A stretch of 61,012 bases of DNA from an uncultured Bacteroidota bacterium (GCA_937129385.1 CAKZNC010000065.1:1-61012); one strand, 5' to 3'; positions 31,260-40,978 are shown, counted from the first letter of the stretch. Numbers and translations: made by a program. Notes: a model not told the origin generated them from the sequence alone.

Positions 31260-32915
31260 CTATCTGAACCTTGTCCCTTTCCAGTTTTTTACAATATAAC
31301 CGGCCGTATGATAGGCTACTGCCATAATTGTAAGGACAGGGTTGAATCCACCACCCGTTACAAATACACTTGCATCTGACACGAACAGGTTATCTATATC
31401 ATGTACCTGGCCATATTTGTTCACCACCGATGTTTTGGGGTCATTTCCCATCCTGAGTGTTCCGTTCTGGTGCTGGTGCCCGGAGGGTCCGCCTCCGCCT
31501 CCCACGGAAAGCCATGTGCGTACGGCCCCGGCCTCCTTCAGGATCTCTTCTGCTTTTTTTGAGAGGAACTGACAATGAACCCGGTCCAGCGGATGTCTCT
31601 GGCCCGAGAGGGCAACCACAGGAATTCCCCAGTGATCTCTCACCTCCGGGTCGATTGTAACACGTGAGTCAAACATGGGCATCTCCTGGATAGGACCATG
31701 CAGTCCGGCCATGCGTTTCAAGTTGTTAATTTGAAATTCCTTGTGGCCCTTTCCCCATGAAGGTTCTCCGGGCGGTCGTGTTTGTGAGAACAGGTAGGGC
31801 AATCGGTTGAACTCGTTGCATATCAGGCCCCCGCCGATGATCCCGGGATTGTGATGATTGAAATCGCAGATGCCCATCGTTGCACCCGGACCAGCATAGG
31901 ATTTGATATCATGATCAAAGATCCCGAATGCTCCGGTGTATGCATGCCCCTGCAGATTCCTTCCCACCCAGTCATTGTTATTTCCAAGACCGTTGGGGAA
32001 CAGGTCTGTTTTTGAATTTAACATTAACCTGGCTGATTCAGTTGCTGAAGCAGTGACAATAACGATATCAGCGGTGATTGTTTTTTCCCGGTCATTTGCA
32101 TCATAGTAGCGGACACCTTTTACGTTCCCATTGGGCCTGGAAAGGATTTCGGCCACTTTTGCCTCTACGATCAGGTCACAATTTCCTGTCGAAATGGCTT
32201 TTGGGATCACGGTGTTTTGCGTACCGTTCTTGCCGTCAACGGGACACTGGAACCCAACACATGTGCGATTCCTGATGCAGGCCGGACGATCATTGTATGG
32301 AACGGAATTTCTCAACATGGGAATGGGGAATGGATGCATGCCAAGCCTCTCTGCTGCAGCGCTGAATATCTCGCCATCCCTGTTATATTCAAATGGTGGC
32401 ATGGGGTAAGGCTTATTCCTGGGTGCTTCGAATGGATTTGCACCGGCCTGGCCGGCGACCCCGATTTCCCACTCTGCTTTTTCATAATAAGGTTCAAGTT
32501 CTGTATAACTGATGGGCCAGTCATCCAGTGTCGAACCTTTCACCTCTCCATATTCACTTTTCAGTTTGAAGTCTTCCTCCATGAAACGCCAGGCCATCGC
32601 CCCGTAGGTTACCGTACCAGACCCGACAACAGCCGCCAGGGGAGAGTACCGTCCATCCCCGGGCCGGACGATCTCGCGCTTCCCGTCCGGACCGACGTAG
32701 ACTCTTGGATTTTTTTTCCAGTCCGGACCCGAAACGGAGTCCAGCACACTGGTTCGCTGAGAGATCAATTCATCAGTGGGGTGTTTGTCGAATACCTGCC
32801 AGTCACCACGTTCCATCAAGGCAACGGTCAATCCTTCCATGGCCAGCTCTTTTGCAATGATCCCACCACTGGCACCTGCCCCGATTACGATTGCGTTATA
32901 GTGCTTTTTCGTCAT
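31260..32915 (-). CDS. GMC-family flavin oxidoreductase (gluconate-dehydrogenase-like large subunit)
   Basis: The 551-residue product has the FAD-binding GAGASGGIIAKELAMEG near residue 12 and the GMC C-terminal block with GHQHQNGTLRMG and GGGFNPVLTIMA, which hold the catalytic His and Asn. It resembles the flavoprotein subunit of membrane gluconate 2-dehydrogenase and similar sugar or polyol dehydrogenases, which oxidise substrates in the periplasm. It has no signal peptide itself and probably travels with the TAT-signal subunit encoded 6 bp upstream. The substrate is unknown. Confidence 0.92.
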   Translation of the reverse strand: MTKKHYNAIVIGAGASGGIIAKELAMEGLTVALMERGDWQVFDKHPTDELISQRTSVLDSVSGPDWKKNPRVYVGPDGKREIVRPGDGRYSPLAAVVGSGTVTYGAMAWRFMEEDFKLKSEYGEVKGSTLDDWPISYTELEPYYEKAEWEIGVAGQAGANPFEAPRNKPYPMPPFEYNRDGEIFSAAAERLGMHPFPIPMLRNSVPYNDRPACIRNRTCVGFQCPVDGKNGTQNTVIPKAISTGNCDLIVEAKVAEILSRPNGNVKGVRYYDANDREKTITADIVIVTASATESARLMLNSKTDLFPNGLGNNNDWVGRNLQGHAYTGAFGIFDHDIKSYAGPGATMGICDFNHHNPGIIGGGLICNEFNRLPYLFSQTRPPGEPSWGKGHKEFQINNLKRMAGLHGPIQEMPMFDSRVTIDPEVRDHWGIPVVALSGQRHPLDRVHCQFLSKKAEEILKEAGAVRTWLSVGGGGGPSGHQHQNGTLRMGNDPKTSVVNKYGQVHDIDNLFVSDASVFVTGGGFNPVLTIMAVAYHTAGYIVKNWKGTRFR

Positions 32916-32921
32916 GAATGA

Positions 32922-33491
32922 TCAATGGTTTTTGAGATCGCGATAACGGTTCTGACCAACGATATATGGATAATCAAGCTTCATGAGCCTGTAGCTGATG
33001 TAGTTCCTGTTTCCTCCATGCCGGGGTGAACCATAAAATCCCTGCATCGTATGTTGCACCATTTTTCTGAATAATGCCGACTGTTGCATGTTCTCTTCCG
33101 CGCTAAGGGCGCGGTTTTCTCCGACCTCCATTTGCTCCAGGAAACCTTTCTGTAGTTCAAAATCCAGTGCCTCGAATTTCATTCCATGAAGTTGAATTGC
33201 CGAATCCTGTATCAGGCGGATGCCTTCCCTGTATTCCTCTCTGTCATCCAGGAATACTTCGTCAAGTTGCTTATCGATGTAAAAGATCACGCCGGCATAG
33301 CCTGCCCCCGGCCCATATATGTCTGTTGGTATGATCTGTTCACATATAGCCGACATGCAAAGTGCTTCCTCTTCAGTGAAGAACTGCCATGCAGTATAGT
33401 TTTTCAGGCAGGAGGGAAGCGCCAGCAGCCCACCTGTAGCAAGGAGGCTGGATTTGAGAAAATCTCTTCTGCCGGTCACATATCTGGTCAT
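32922..33491 (-). CDS. Gluconate 2-dehydrogenase subunit 3-like protein (TAT signal)
   Basis: The 189-residue product starts with a twin-arginine signal (GRRDFLKSS, then a hydrophobic stretch and Cys) and belongs to the gluconate dehydrogenase subunit 3 family, including AICEQIIPTD and YGSPRHGGN. It likely chaperones the GMC flavoprotein through the TAT system. First gene of the three-gene unit subunit 3, GMC, cytochrome. Confidence 0.92.
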   Translation of the reverse strand: MTRYVTGRRDFLKSSLLATGGLLALPSCLKNYTAWQFFTEEEALCMSAICEQIIPTDIYGPGAGYAGVIFYIDKQLDEVFLDDREEYREGIRLIQDSAIQLHGMKFEALDFELQKGFLEQMEVGENRALSAEENMQQSALFRKMVQHTMQGFYGSPRHGGNRNYISYRLMKLDYPYIVGQNRYRDLKNH

Positions 33492-33652
33492 TTCTGGTGA
33501 ATGATTGATAGAAGAGTAAAAATAAGGATTTTCGAGACAATCAGTCCGGGCCAGGTAAAGTTTGGATTCGTTCTGAATAGGGGTGCAATGATATTGAAGA
33601 GCTGAAGACGATGATCATTTCATCCGCAATCTTATTTGCTCTTCTGAAGGTA

Positions 33653-34246
33653 TTATTTGTATTGATCCATCAGACCCTTACCTTCCTTGATCAGCGGTAT
33701 CGATTTTGCCAGTCGCTTCTCCCTTGTTTCCGTCCGCTTGGCCTGGTCGATGTAACGTGCATAATCCCTTCGTTTGCTATGGCTAAGCAAATGATAACTC
33801 TTGTGCAGTGCCGGATCTTTTGCCATGGCATCGCTGAGCTCGGCTGGAACTTGAAACGGCTTGTTCCGGATGGGTTTGATCTCTTTGCCTTTCCTTGCGT
33901 TTTCAATTGCCTCCTTCACGTAAGAGATGATCAGATCCAGGTCGGCCTCGACCTCATCGGCAGATTGAAACCGCCACTGCCGCAGTGCCCTGGTCTCCTC
34001 CTCTGAAGCATTGATCAGTTTACCCTGTTTGTCTTCCAGGAAAACCCCCTGGTAAAACCAGAGTCCCGTATAGGCTTTGAAAAATCCGATTCCTACAACA
34101 TTCTTTCCGTTGATGCAATAAACCGGAGTACCCCACTTCACAGTCTCTTCCATATCCAGGGCAAGCATCAATTCCCTGAGCATGTTTAGCACCGGCTGCC
34201 ATGCTCCGCTGTTGAGGATGTACGCATCGACGGTAATCTTTTTCAT
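33653..34246 (-). CDS. YdeI/OmdA-type protein with DUF1801 domain
   Basis: The 197-residue product has an N-terminal DUF1801 domain (KWGTPVYCINGKNVVGIGFFKAYTG-like block) and a C-terminal OmdA-like helical part (SKRRDYARYIDQAKRTETREKRL). Related YdeI proteins have been linked to bacteriocin or antimicrobial tolerance, but the biochemical role is not known. It appears to be a single-gene transcript. The flanking gaps of about 160 and 175 bp show no gene. Confidence 0.85.
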   Translation of the reverse strand: MKKITVDAYILNSGAWQPVLNMLRELMLALDMEETVKWGTPVYCINGKNVVGIGFFKAYTGLWFYQGVFLEDKQGKLINASEEETRALRQWRFQSADEVEADLDLIISYVKEAIENARKGKEIKPIRNKPFQVPAELSDAMAKDPALHKSYHLLSHSKRRDYARYIDQAKRTETREKRLAKSIPLIKEGKGLMDQYK

Positions 34247-34422
34247 TTTAATTGCTCATTTAACAATACATTTAACAAATTTGTTGACGTTTGTCCGGAC
34301 TGTATTCCGCATCGAAACTTGCTTTGGTTTTACCTCCATTGGAACGTGGGGATAATAAAATGCAGGCACAACCAGCCAGGGTCGGTCGCACTGAGGAGAA
34401 AGGTGCCCCGGGTAATCAGGTT

Positions 34423-34959
34423 TTACTGAACAGGTTCCATGGTCAGCTGGACCACCCCTTTTTCATATACCCGGGTTGATACGGTTTGAAATTTCGATTT
34501 CCAGTCAGCATCATGAAACAGAGGAATGCCAGATCCCAGCGGGATCGGTATTTTGGTGATGATCAACTTGTCGATCAGCCTGTTTTCCATCAGTAAGGTA
34601 TTGATCTCTCCTCCACCAACCAGCCAGATATCCTTACCTTCGGCTGCTTTTATTTCCCGGCAAAATAATGCTGGATCTCCTGTAATGAAATCTGCATGTT
34701 CATGGCCGCTTGTACGCTTGTTCTTTGAAAAAACAAAATTCTTTTTGTCCTGGTAGGGGAACGGGCCGCCAAATCCCACTACCTGCCTGAATGTGTTGTT
34801 GCCCATCAGGGTGGTGTCAATGGAATTATAGAATGCCCCGTATCCAAAGTCTTCTCCCCCGGGGATTACTTCCGGATTTTCAAGCCAGTCGATGGCCCCG
34901 TTTTTCCTGGCGATGAAATCATCGAGGCTTGATGCAGTATAAAGAATAATCTTTCTCAT
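34423..34959 (-). CDS. Dihydrofolate-reductase-like / RibD C-terminal family protein
   Basis: The 178-residue product matches the DHFR-like family: IILYTASSLDDFIARKNGAIDWL at the start, LMGNNTFRQVVGFG, and the NADPH-binding stretch IWLVGGGEINTLLM. Such proteins use NADPH but the substrate is often unknown; it is not the essential folA type. It stands alone in the redox region. Confidence 0.9.
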   Translation of the reverse strand: MRKIILYTASSLDDFIARKNGAIDWLENPEVIPGGEDFGYGAFYNSIDTTLMGNNTFRQVVGFGGPFPYQDKKNFVFSKNKRTSGHEHADFITGDPALFCREIKAAEGKDIWLVGGGEINTLLMENRLIDKLIITKIPIPLGSGIPLFHDADWKSKFQTVSTRVYEKGVVQLTMEPVQ

Positions 34960-35034
34960 TCGTCTGATTTAAACATGCCTTTAACTGATGATTTCCTCCG
35001 CTTTTTTTATGAGGTATTTACAGACGGAGGGTTT

Positions 35035-36726
35035 TTAATTCTTGCTGTTTGTGAGTTGCTGCTGGTACTCCAGGAGTAAGGGTTGCAGATCGGTGAATAA
35101 TACTTCCTGCAACGCTATTTCCTGGTCGATAGCCAGTGATGATGCGATGGAGGCCGACTGCCCCAGGACCATGAACACCGGTTCCATCCTGATGGACCCA
35201 AATGCGATATGTGTGGCACTCAGACACACCGGGACAACAAGATTGGAACATTCGTCCGCCTTTGGAACAATGCTCCTGTAACTGATCGGGTAGGGTGCCT
35301 TTACATGCGCCTGGACATTGCCTTCGTTCAAGGCATACCCCTCCTCGCTGATGTATCTCTGCACCATATGCGAATCCATCCCGTATGCAGCCAGTCCAAC
35401 CGGATCATCTACAACCTCGATTCCTTCGCAGTGGTATTGTGTCATGACCAGGTCACTGATCATTCTCCTGGCCTCCCTGATATACAATTGTTGTTGCCAT
35501 CCGTCCTCCCGCTCAAATTCATCCTTGCACGTACCCCACCTTGATACTTCATTCCTGATCTTTTCCGGAATTCGTGGATGGTAGCCAAGACTCCACATCA
35601 GTCCTTTCTGGTATTGACGATGACGCTCCCTGATCCTTTCCCGCTCTTCGTAGGATGCTTCTGGGTAGGTGTAGTTCTGACCGATAAAGTCTGTGGAAAA
35701 TCCATCCTTGTTGTTCGTATCGGTTTTTTTATTCGGCATGCTGCTGTTGATCCAGGGGATGCGGTCGTATCCGGCTGCATAGTTCCTGAACAGCAGTTCA
35801 TAATCCAGTTCATTATATCCTTCAGGTTTTTCAAATGGAATCCTGTTATCCGGGTGATCGGTCAGGCACATCCGGTAACAGTAGGCCTGAACCCGGTGAT
35901 CTCCGGTACCTGGCTTACCCGGACCACTCTCGTCAAGAAAGGGAAGGATTCCGCTGTCGGGATCACCCTTCACCACATACGGATCCACGCCATGGACGAA
36001 ATTATGGTTTCTGCCATTCACCGACACGTGGCCCAGGAGTGACAAGCTTGTATCATTGGCCTGCACCCCGTTCAGGTTCTCCCCGTAAGCCTCGCTGGAT
36101 TCCCTGCCAACCGTGTAGGAGACTCCGGCCGTTGCCATCAGGTCTCCTTCATAGGTTGCATCAATGAATACCTTTGCGGCATATACCTCACCGCTTTCCA
36201 TCATGATTGAATCAATGGCCAGGTTGCTCATGAATACCCCTTCTTCACGATCAAGTCGCTGACTATATACAATTGTAATATCCTCATCTCCAAGCATCTT
36301 ATGGTAAACTTTCAGTGCCGCTGAAGGTTCAAAGGTCCACATGGCATCCTCTCCCTGTTTGGTCCGGGTCTGCCCACCATCCCTGTACTCAGTGCTGTCC
36401 TGCCAGTTCCAGTTTGCCGGATCCCTGTAATACCCCTTGATATTCCTGTAAAATTCCCTGGAAATCCCTCCAATGGCCTGTTTGTTTCCAATATCGGTCT
36501 GCCCCAGGCCGCCTGTAGTTAATCCGCCAAGCCGCGTTGTGGGCTCGATGAGTAATACAGAGTTGCCCATACGTGATGCCTGGATGGCAGCCGATACTCC
36601 GGCCGAGGTGCCTCCGTATATGACGATGTCGTATGCATTGTCCCGACTTTTCATGCTACAGCCGGAACTTGAAATGATTAGCCCAGTTAATGCGAGAAAT
36701 AATATAGAGCGCAGAATGGTCTTCAT
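35035..36726 (-). CDS. FAD-dependent oxidoreductase lipoprotein (FAD_oxidored family)
   Basis: The 563-residue product has a lipoprotein signal (LIISSSGC) and a Rossmann FAD site, [18 protein letters not shown]. Family features include [14 protein letters not shown] and the C-terminal [20 protein letters not shown]. These proteins are frequent in Bacteroidota and Planctomycetes glycan regions and are sometimes named after xanthan lyase, but their substrate is not known. The lipid anchor places the enzyme in the periplasm or at the outer membrane. Single-gene transcript. The gap of 235 bp to the sigma factor shows nothing recognisable. Confidence 0.88.
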   Translation of the reverse strand: MKTILRSILFLALTGLIISSSGCSMKSRDNAYDIVIYGGTSAGVSAAIQASRMGNSVLLIEPTTRLGGLTTGGLGQTDIGNKQAIGGISREFYRNIKGYYRDPANWNWQDSTEYRDGGQTRTKQGEDAMWTFEPSAALKVYHKMLGDEDITIVYSQRLDREEGVFMSNLAIDSIMMESGEVYAAKVFIDATYEGDLMATAGVSYTVGRESSEAYGENLNGVQANDTSLSLLGHVSVNGRNHNFVHGVDPYVVKGDPDSGILPFLDESGPGKPGTGDHRVQAYCYRMCLTDHPDNRIPFEKPEGYNELDYELLFRNYAAGYDRIPWINSSMPNKKTDTNNKDGFSTDFIGQNYTYPEASYEERERIRERHRQYQKGLMWSLGYHPRIPEKIRNEVSRWGTCKDEFEREDGWQQQLYIREARRMISDLVMTQYHCEGIEVVDDPVGLAAYGMDSHMVQRYISEEGYALNEGNVQAHVKAPYPISYRSIVPKADECSNLVVPVCLSATHIAFGSIRMEPVFMVLGQSASIASSLAIDQEIALQEVLFTDLQPLLLEYQQQLTNSKN

Positions 36727-36961
36727 AACGTAATGATTATTCAGATGAAAGGATTATTTTACGAATGGGAAGATACTAAAAATTGGTGAACAGACCGGAG
36801 CCAGTCATTTTGGAATGGACACAATGATCTATTGAGCCGCAGACGTGAAAACTCGAAGAATTGAAAGGGAGAGAAGTATCAGAAACCATATGTGGAGGTG
36901 AGAACAAGTTTGCCTGGTTCGCCTGGTAACGATTGAAATCCCGGGTAAGATCAAAAAGAGA

Positions 36962-37483
36962 TCAGTTTTCCCTGTACATTTTCTTTAATTTCTGCTTGGC
37001 AATATGGATCCTGCTTTTGATCGTTCCGATGGGGACGCCTGTCATTTTTGCAATCTCCTTATAAGAATACCCGGCAACAAACATTTTCAGCGGCCTGGCA
37101 TACACCGGTGGGAGACACCTGATGCTGGCCATGAGCTCTTTTTTTTCATACAGCCTGTCAGGAATCTCGTTTTCAGGAAGCATGGCTGTTGTGACCAGGA
37201 TTTCCTCTTCAGACCTGTTTGCCTGAATATTCCTGTTATGACCGCTGCGAAGGTTATTGATGTAAGTATTCCTGAGAATGGTATAGAGCCAGGCATTCTT
37301 GTGCTCAAGCTCCTTTAACCCGGAGTAATTCTTTAATGCCTTGTAACTGGTTTCCTGGACGAGATCCTGTGCATCGTCACGATTCTCCGTTAATTGGAGC
37401 GCATAATAATACAACTGATCTCTTGCAGAATTAAGTCCTTCATGGAGATTCCGGATACGATCTGACCTGGTCTGATGTGCCAT
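36962..37483 (-). CDS. ECF-type RNA polymerase sigma factor
   Basis: From ATG 37483 the 173-residue product has sigma region 2 (LYYYALQLTENRDDAQDLVQET) and region 4 with a helix-turn-helix (YSYKEIAKMTGVPIGTIKSRI). No anti-sigma factor or FecR-like gene is adjacent, so how it is controlled is not visible. The frame is open upstream to 37600, but MAHQTRSDRI is the natural start. Confidence 0.92.
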   Translation of the reverse strand: MAHQTRSDRIRNLHEGLNSARDQLYYYALQLTENRDDAQDLVQETSYKALKNYSGLKELEHKNAWLYTILRNTYINNLRSGHNRNIQANRSEEEILVTTAMLPENEIPDRLYEKKELMASIRCLPPVYARPLKMFVAGYSYKEIAKMTGVPIGTIKSRIHIAKQKLKKMYREN

Positions 37484-37646
37484 GACTTCGAAATGAAAGG
37501 TTGCAATCTGAGCACAATTTCGCAAAAAGTACCACCCACACAGGGTTGCAGAGAATAATGGAAGTCTGAGCTTAGAAAGGTACAATAAAAAGCAACACAA
37601 TTCAAGTGAATGCCTGGGTTAAATCTCCTGTTTCAAAAATGATAAC

Positions 37647-38549
37647 CTATACCCAGTCTTCAGAAAGCACCTCCCCCCCGATACTCAGAACGGTTGCTTT
37701 TAACGGCACCTTTCTCTGCGCCATTGATGCCGCCTGCTTCGCCAGTTGCAGCAAGCCACTGCAGCATGGCACCTCCATTACAAGGACGTGAATGGTATTG
37801 ACCCTGGCAATGTCGATCAGTTTGACAAGTTTCTGCAAATAGTGTTCCTGGGCAGTGTCAAGTTTTGGACACCCGATAACGAGTGCCTTACCCTTCAGGT
37901 ATTGCGAATGAAAATTCGCGGTGGTGTATGCTGAACAATCCGCAGCCAGCAACAGATCGGCTCCCTGGAAATAGCCCGCAGCCGGGTTGACAAGGTGAAA
38001 CTGAACAGGCCACTGTTTCAGTTCACTGGGCTGATCAGAAACTTCGCCGGATGTGTTCGCTTCATGCCTGATCTCCCTGGCCATTGATCCGGGACAACCC
38101 CCTCCATGTGCCTGGGCCGGTGCAGCCATGGATGCGATTTTTACGGGGGCCTGGGCTGTTTTTTGTCCATGTACAGTGCGGATCACATCATCCAGATCAA
38201 AATCCAGTTGTTCCCTGTTTTGCTTTAGCCATGAAACACCCTCCTTTACATACGTTGTCTCCTGGTGATCCAGCAAATGCTTCAGGTGGGCGATGACCGT
38301 ATTCTTTCCTTTTCCAGCCATCTGACTGATCACGATTTTTTCGTCGTATGGTGCAGCCTCACGCTTCTCCATTGTGATGGCGCCCTGCGGACAATGTCCT
38401 ATACAGGCTCCCAGCCCGTCACACATCAGGTCACTGATCAACCTGGCCTTGCCGTCGATCAACTGGAGCGCTCCTTCATGGCAGTTTGGTATACAATCAC
38501 CGCAACCGTCACAAAGCTCCTCATCGATATGAATAATGTCTCGTTTCAT
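37647..38549 (-). CDS. 4Fe-4S dicluster ferredoxin-like protein with C-terminal Cys domain
   Basis: The 300-residue product opens with a ferredoxin domain: first cluster Cys13, 16, 19 and 23 (CDGCGDCIPNC); second cluster Cys43, 49 and 53 with Leu46 where the second Cys should be (CDGLGACIGHCP). The C-terminal half (about 200-300) is an alpha/beta domain with AADC, IGCPKLD and VPCCSGL, possible further cluster ligands. The proteins are common next to HcpR regulators and hybrid-cluster proteins, suggesting a nitrosative or redox stress role; no hcp gene is in view. It is divergent from the HcpR-like gene, with an operator between. Confidence 0.85.
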   Translation of the reverse strand: MKRDIIHIDEELCDGCGDCIPNCHEGALQLIDGKARLISDLMCDGLGACIGHCPQGAITMEKREAAPYDEKIVISQMAGKGKNTVIAHLKHLLDHQETTYVKEGVSWLKQNREQLDFDLDDVIRTVHGQKTAQAPVKIASMAAPAQAHGGGCPGSMAREIRHEANTSGEVSDQPSELKQWPVQFHLVNPAAGYFQGADLLLAADCSAYTTANFHSQYLKGKALVIGCPKLDTAQEHYLQKLVKLIDIARVNTIHVLVMEVPCCSGLLQLAKQAASMAQRKVPLKATVLSIGGEVLSEDWV

Positions 38550-38641
38550 ATATGTATTTTTTTAATTGCTGAATTATTTATATTTACAAACCTGCATCGT
38601 TATAAGTATTTACAGGAATTGTTTAATTAAGTTTCTTTAAA

Positions 38642-38649
38642 CAAAGATA
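38642..38649 (-). promoter_or_regulatory. -7 box TATCTTTG for the ferredoxin gene
   Basis: Exact TAnnTTTG match on the minus strand, predicting a start near 38635. The palindromic operator at 38669-38688 is then centred near -43, close to the class II activator position. Confidence 0.6.
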
Positions 38650-38668
38650 TTCCTCTCAGAACCCCAAA

Positions 38669-38688
38669 GTTGTAACGATTGTTACAAC
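38669..38688. promoter_or_regulatory. Perfect palindromic operator GTTGTAAC-GATT-GTTACAAC
   Basis: A perfect 8-4-8 inverted repeat, 31 bp before the Crp/FNR-family gene and about 120 bp before the divergent ferredoxin gene. TTGTnnC...GnnACAA fits the Crp/FNR binding mode, and the HTH of the neighbouring regulator makes it the likely protein. Autoregulation and activation of the ferredoxin gene are inferred. Confidence 0.8.
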
Positions 38689-38718
38689 AATGAAACATAT
38701 TCAAAATAAACTGATAAG

Positions 38719-39399
38719 ATGGATCAGCTGCAGGTAAACGCATTAATTGAAAGCGCAGTCTTTATGGAGATTGGCAAGGAGGAGATCGAACCCATCCTGG
38801 GAGATATGCATTACCAGGTGAAGAGTTTTGAAAAAGGGGTCATGATCGCCCAGTCAGGACTTCCCTGTGAGCACGCACGAATTATACTTGAAGGAAATGT
38901 TGCCGGGGAGATGATGGATCTTTCAGGAAAGATCCTGAAAATAGAAGACCTTGGTCCGTCCAAAATGATCGCACCGGCATTTTTATACGGTAACAGGAGG
39001 AGTTACCCGGTAAATGTCATTGCCTCTTCACGTGTAACTATTTGGCAGATGCACCGAAATGATTTTTCGAAATTGTTACAAACCGACCTGCGGCTGCTGG
39101 ATAACTTTTTGAATGCAATATCCGGCAGGGCACAATTTCTGTCAGAAAAGATCAGATTCCTGTCCTTTCCGACCCTTAGAGCAAAACTGGCATTTCTCTT
39201 TCTACAGCAAGCGGGTGAGAATAATTCTTTTCGTCTGCCCATGACACACCAGCAGATTGCCGAATTGTTCGGTGTTACCAGGCCTTCATTGAGCCGGGAG
39301 ATTCGGATGATGAATAATCAAGGGTATATTGCGGCTGATCGTGAAACAGTGAGAATAACCGATAGAAAGAAGCTGCAGGGCATCCTCCGAAAAAATTAA
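38719..39399 (+). CDS. Crp/FNR-family regulator, HcpR-like
   Basis: The 226-residue product has an N-terminal cyclic-nucleotide-binding-like sensor domain (about 20-110) and a C-terminal Crp-type HTH at about 170-200 (MTHQQIAELFGVTRPSLSREIR). The dimer-helix stretch FLSEKIRFLSFPTLRAKLAFL matches HcpR-like regulators, which respond to nitric oxide and control hybrid-cluster protein genes. No iron-sulfur Cys cluster is present in the sensor part; heme is used in described HcpR members. It should bind the palindrome at 38669-38688. Confidence 0.88.
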   Translation: MDQLQVNALIESAVFMEIGKEEIEPILGDMHYQVKSFEKGVMIAQSGLPCEHARIILEGNVAGEMMDLSGKILKIEDLGPSKMIAPAFLYGNRRSYPVNVIASSRVTIWQMHRNDFSKLLQTDLRLLDNFLNAISGRAQFLSEKIRFLSFPTLRAKLAFLFLQQAGENNSFRLPMTHQQIAELFGVTRPSLSREIRMMNNQGYIAADRETVRITDRKKLQGILRKN

Positions 39400-39457
39400 G
39401 CTTTCATTTTTGCTTCTTTATTTATAGATTTAAACTTTCACATAAACCCTGCAAAAA

Positions 39458-40957
39458 ATGAAAATATATCTGAAGGCTATCGGCCTGATCCTATTCTCTG
39501 TTCCATTCATCATCTCCTCCTGTAAAAACGATTCTGAATTAGTCAAACAGCAAAAACCAAACATTGTGATCATTGTTGCAGATGACCATGGTTCTGAAGA
39601 TGCGGGGTGCTATGGCAATGAGAAGATATCCACCCCCAATATTGATTACCTGGCCGCACATGGGGTGCGGCTGACAAATGCATTTTGCACAACTGCATCC
39701 TGCTCTGCGAGTCGTTCTGTAATTTTAAGCGGATTGCATAATCATGCAAACGGACAATATGGCCATGCACATGGCGTATTTCATTTCAGTTCATTTGATG
39801 ACATACGTAGCCTGCCAGTGATGCTGGGAGAGGCGGGATATCGAACTGCTGCGATCGGGAAATATCATGTTGCTCCTGAAAGTGTTTATAAATTCCAGAA
39901 AAGATTCAAGGGTGTAGACAGCAGGAGCAACGTAAAAATGGCAGATATGTGCATGGAATTCATCAATGATTCTGACCAGCCATTCTTTCTCTATTATTGC
40001 AGTTCTGATCCGCACCGGGGAGGAGGAACAGACGAGTCGGTTGAAACACATCCCGACCGTTTTGGAAACAGGGAGGAGGGGTACGAAGGTGTAGAAAAGA
40101 TCACATTCTCATCCGATGAGGTGATCGTGCCGCCATACCTTCCCGACACACAGGCTTCAAAGGATGAACTGGCTCAATACTACCAATCTGTGTCCCGACT
40201 GGATCAGGGGGTCGGAAGGCTGATAAAACATCTTCAGGATGCTGGCAAATGGGACAATACCGTGATCTTGTATATTTCCGACAATGGGATCGCTTTCCCG
40301 GGAGCCAAGACCAACCTGTACGATCCAGCCATGCGACTGCCATGTATTGTAAAGCTGCCGGAAGATCAAAATGCCGGAACCGTATCTGATGCAATGATTA
40401 CCTGGGCTTATATTACCCCCACAATGCTTGATTTCGCAGGCGTCCTTACTGATGGAAACAGGATCCCGGGTACCGGTCGTGCTGAAGAGGAGAACCCGAC
40501 ATACAGGACCCCCAGGTTTACTCATTTTCACGGAAAATCCTTTAAGAATGCCCTGGAAACAGGTGATTCAGAAGGATTTGATGAGATCTACGCCAGCCAT
40601 ACGTTCCACGAAATTACAATGTATTACCCCATGCGCGTAGTGCAGGACCGGCAATACAAACTGATCTGGAATATTGCATCCGGATTGCCCTATCCGCATG
40701 CGTCCGATCTTTGGGAATCAAGTACCTGGCAATCTGTGCTGGAAAATGGTACAGGACTTTATGCCAAAAGAAGCGTAGATGCGTACCTGCAACGACCCCC
40801 ATTTGAATTATTCGATATGAATGCTGATCCGGATGAGGTTGTCAACCTTGCAGGAGATGACCAGTATGCAGAACTGCTCCTGGAGATGAAAATGAAATTG
40901 AAGGAATTCATGTTTGCAACTTCAGATCCCTGGCGAGTGAAATGGGAGCACGAGTGA
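39458..40957 (+). CDS. Sulfatase (formylglycine type, CSASR), lipoprotein
   Basis: The 499-residue product has a lipoprotein signal (FIISSC, Cys22), the metal-binding VADDHG block, and the sulfatase signature CSASRSVILSG with Cys82 as the residue converted to formylglycine. The architecture resembles S1-family N-sulfoglucosamine sulfohydrolase-like enzymes, though the substrate cannot be fixed from sequence. It should remove sulfate from glycans at the periplasm or surface. Downstream, 21 bp away, is a TAT-signal isomerase gene, likely in the same operon. Confidence 0.92.
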   Translation: MKIYLKAIGLILFSVPFIISSCKNDSELVKQQKPNIVIIVADDHGSEDAGCYGNEKISTPNIDYLAAHGVRLTNAFCTTASCSASRSVILSGLHNHANGQYGHAHGVFHFSSFDDIRSLPVMLGEAGYRTAAIGKYHVAPESVYKFQKRFKGVDSRSNVKMADMCMEFINDSDQPFFLYYCSSDPHRGGGTDESVETHPDRFGNREEGYEGVEKITFSSDEVIVPPYLPDTQASKDELAQYYQSVSRLDQGVGRLIKHLQDAGKWDNTVILYISDNGIAFPGAKTNLYDPAMRLPCIVKLPEDQNAGTVSDAMITWAYITPTMLDFAGVLTDGNRIPGTGRAEEENPTYRTPRFTHFHGKSFKNALETGDSEGFDEIYASHTFHEITMYYPMRVVQDRQYKLIWNIASGLPYPHASDLWESSTWQSVLENGTGLYAKRSVDAYLQRPPFELFDMNADPDEVVNLAGDDQYAELLLEMKMKLKEFMFATSDPWRVKWEHE

Positions 40958-40978
40958 AATTAACCAATCCAAATATTT

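Noticed and set aside
34995-35030. Hairpin CCTCCG/CGGAGG as terminator of the FAD oxidoreductase gene
   Set aside because: The stem is six bp with a 24-nt loop and has no T run on the minus strand.
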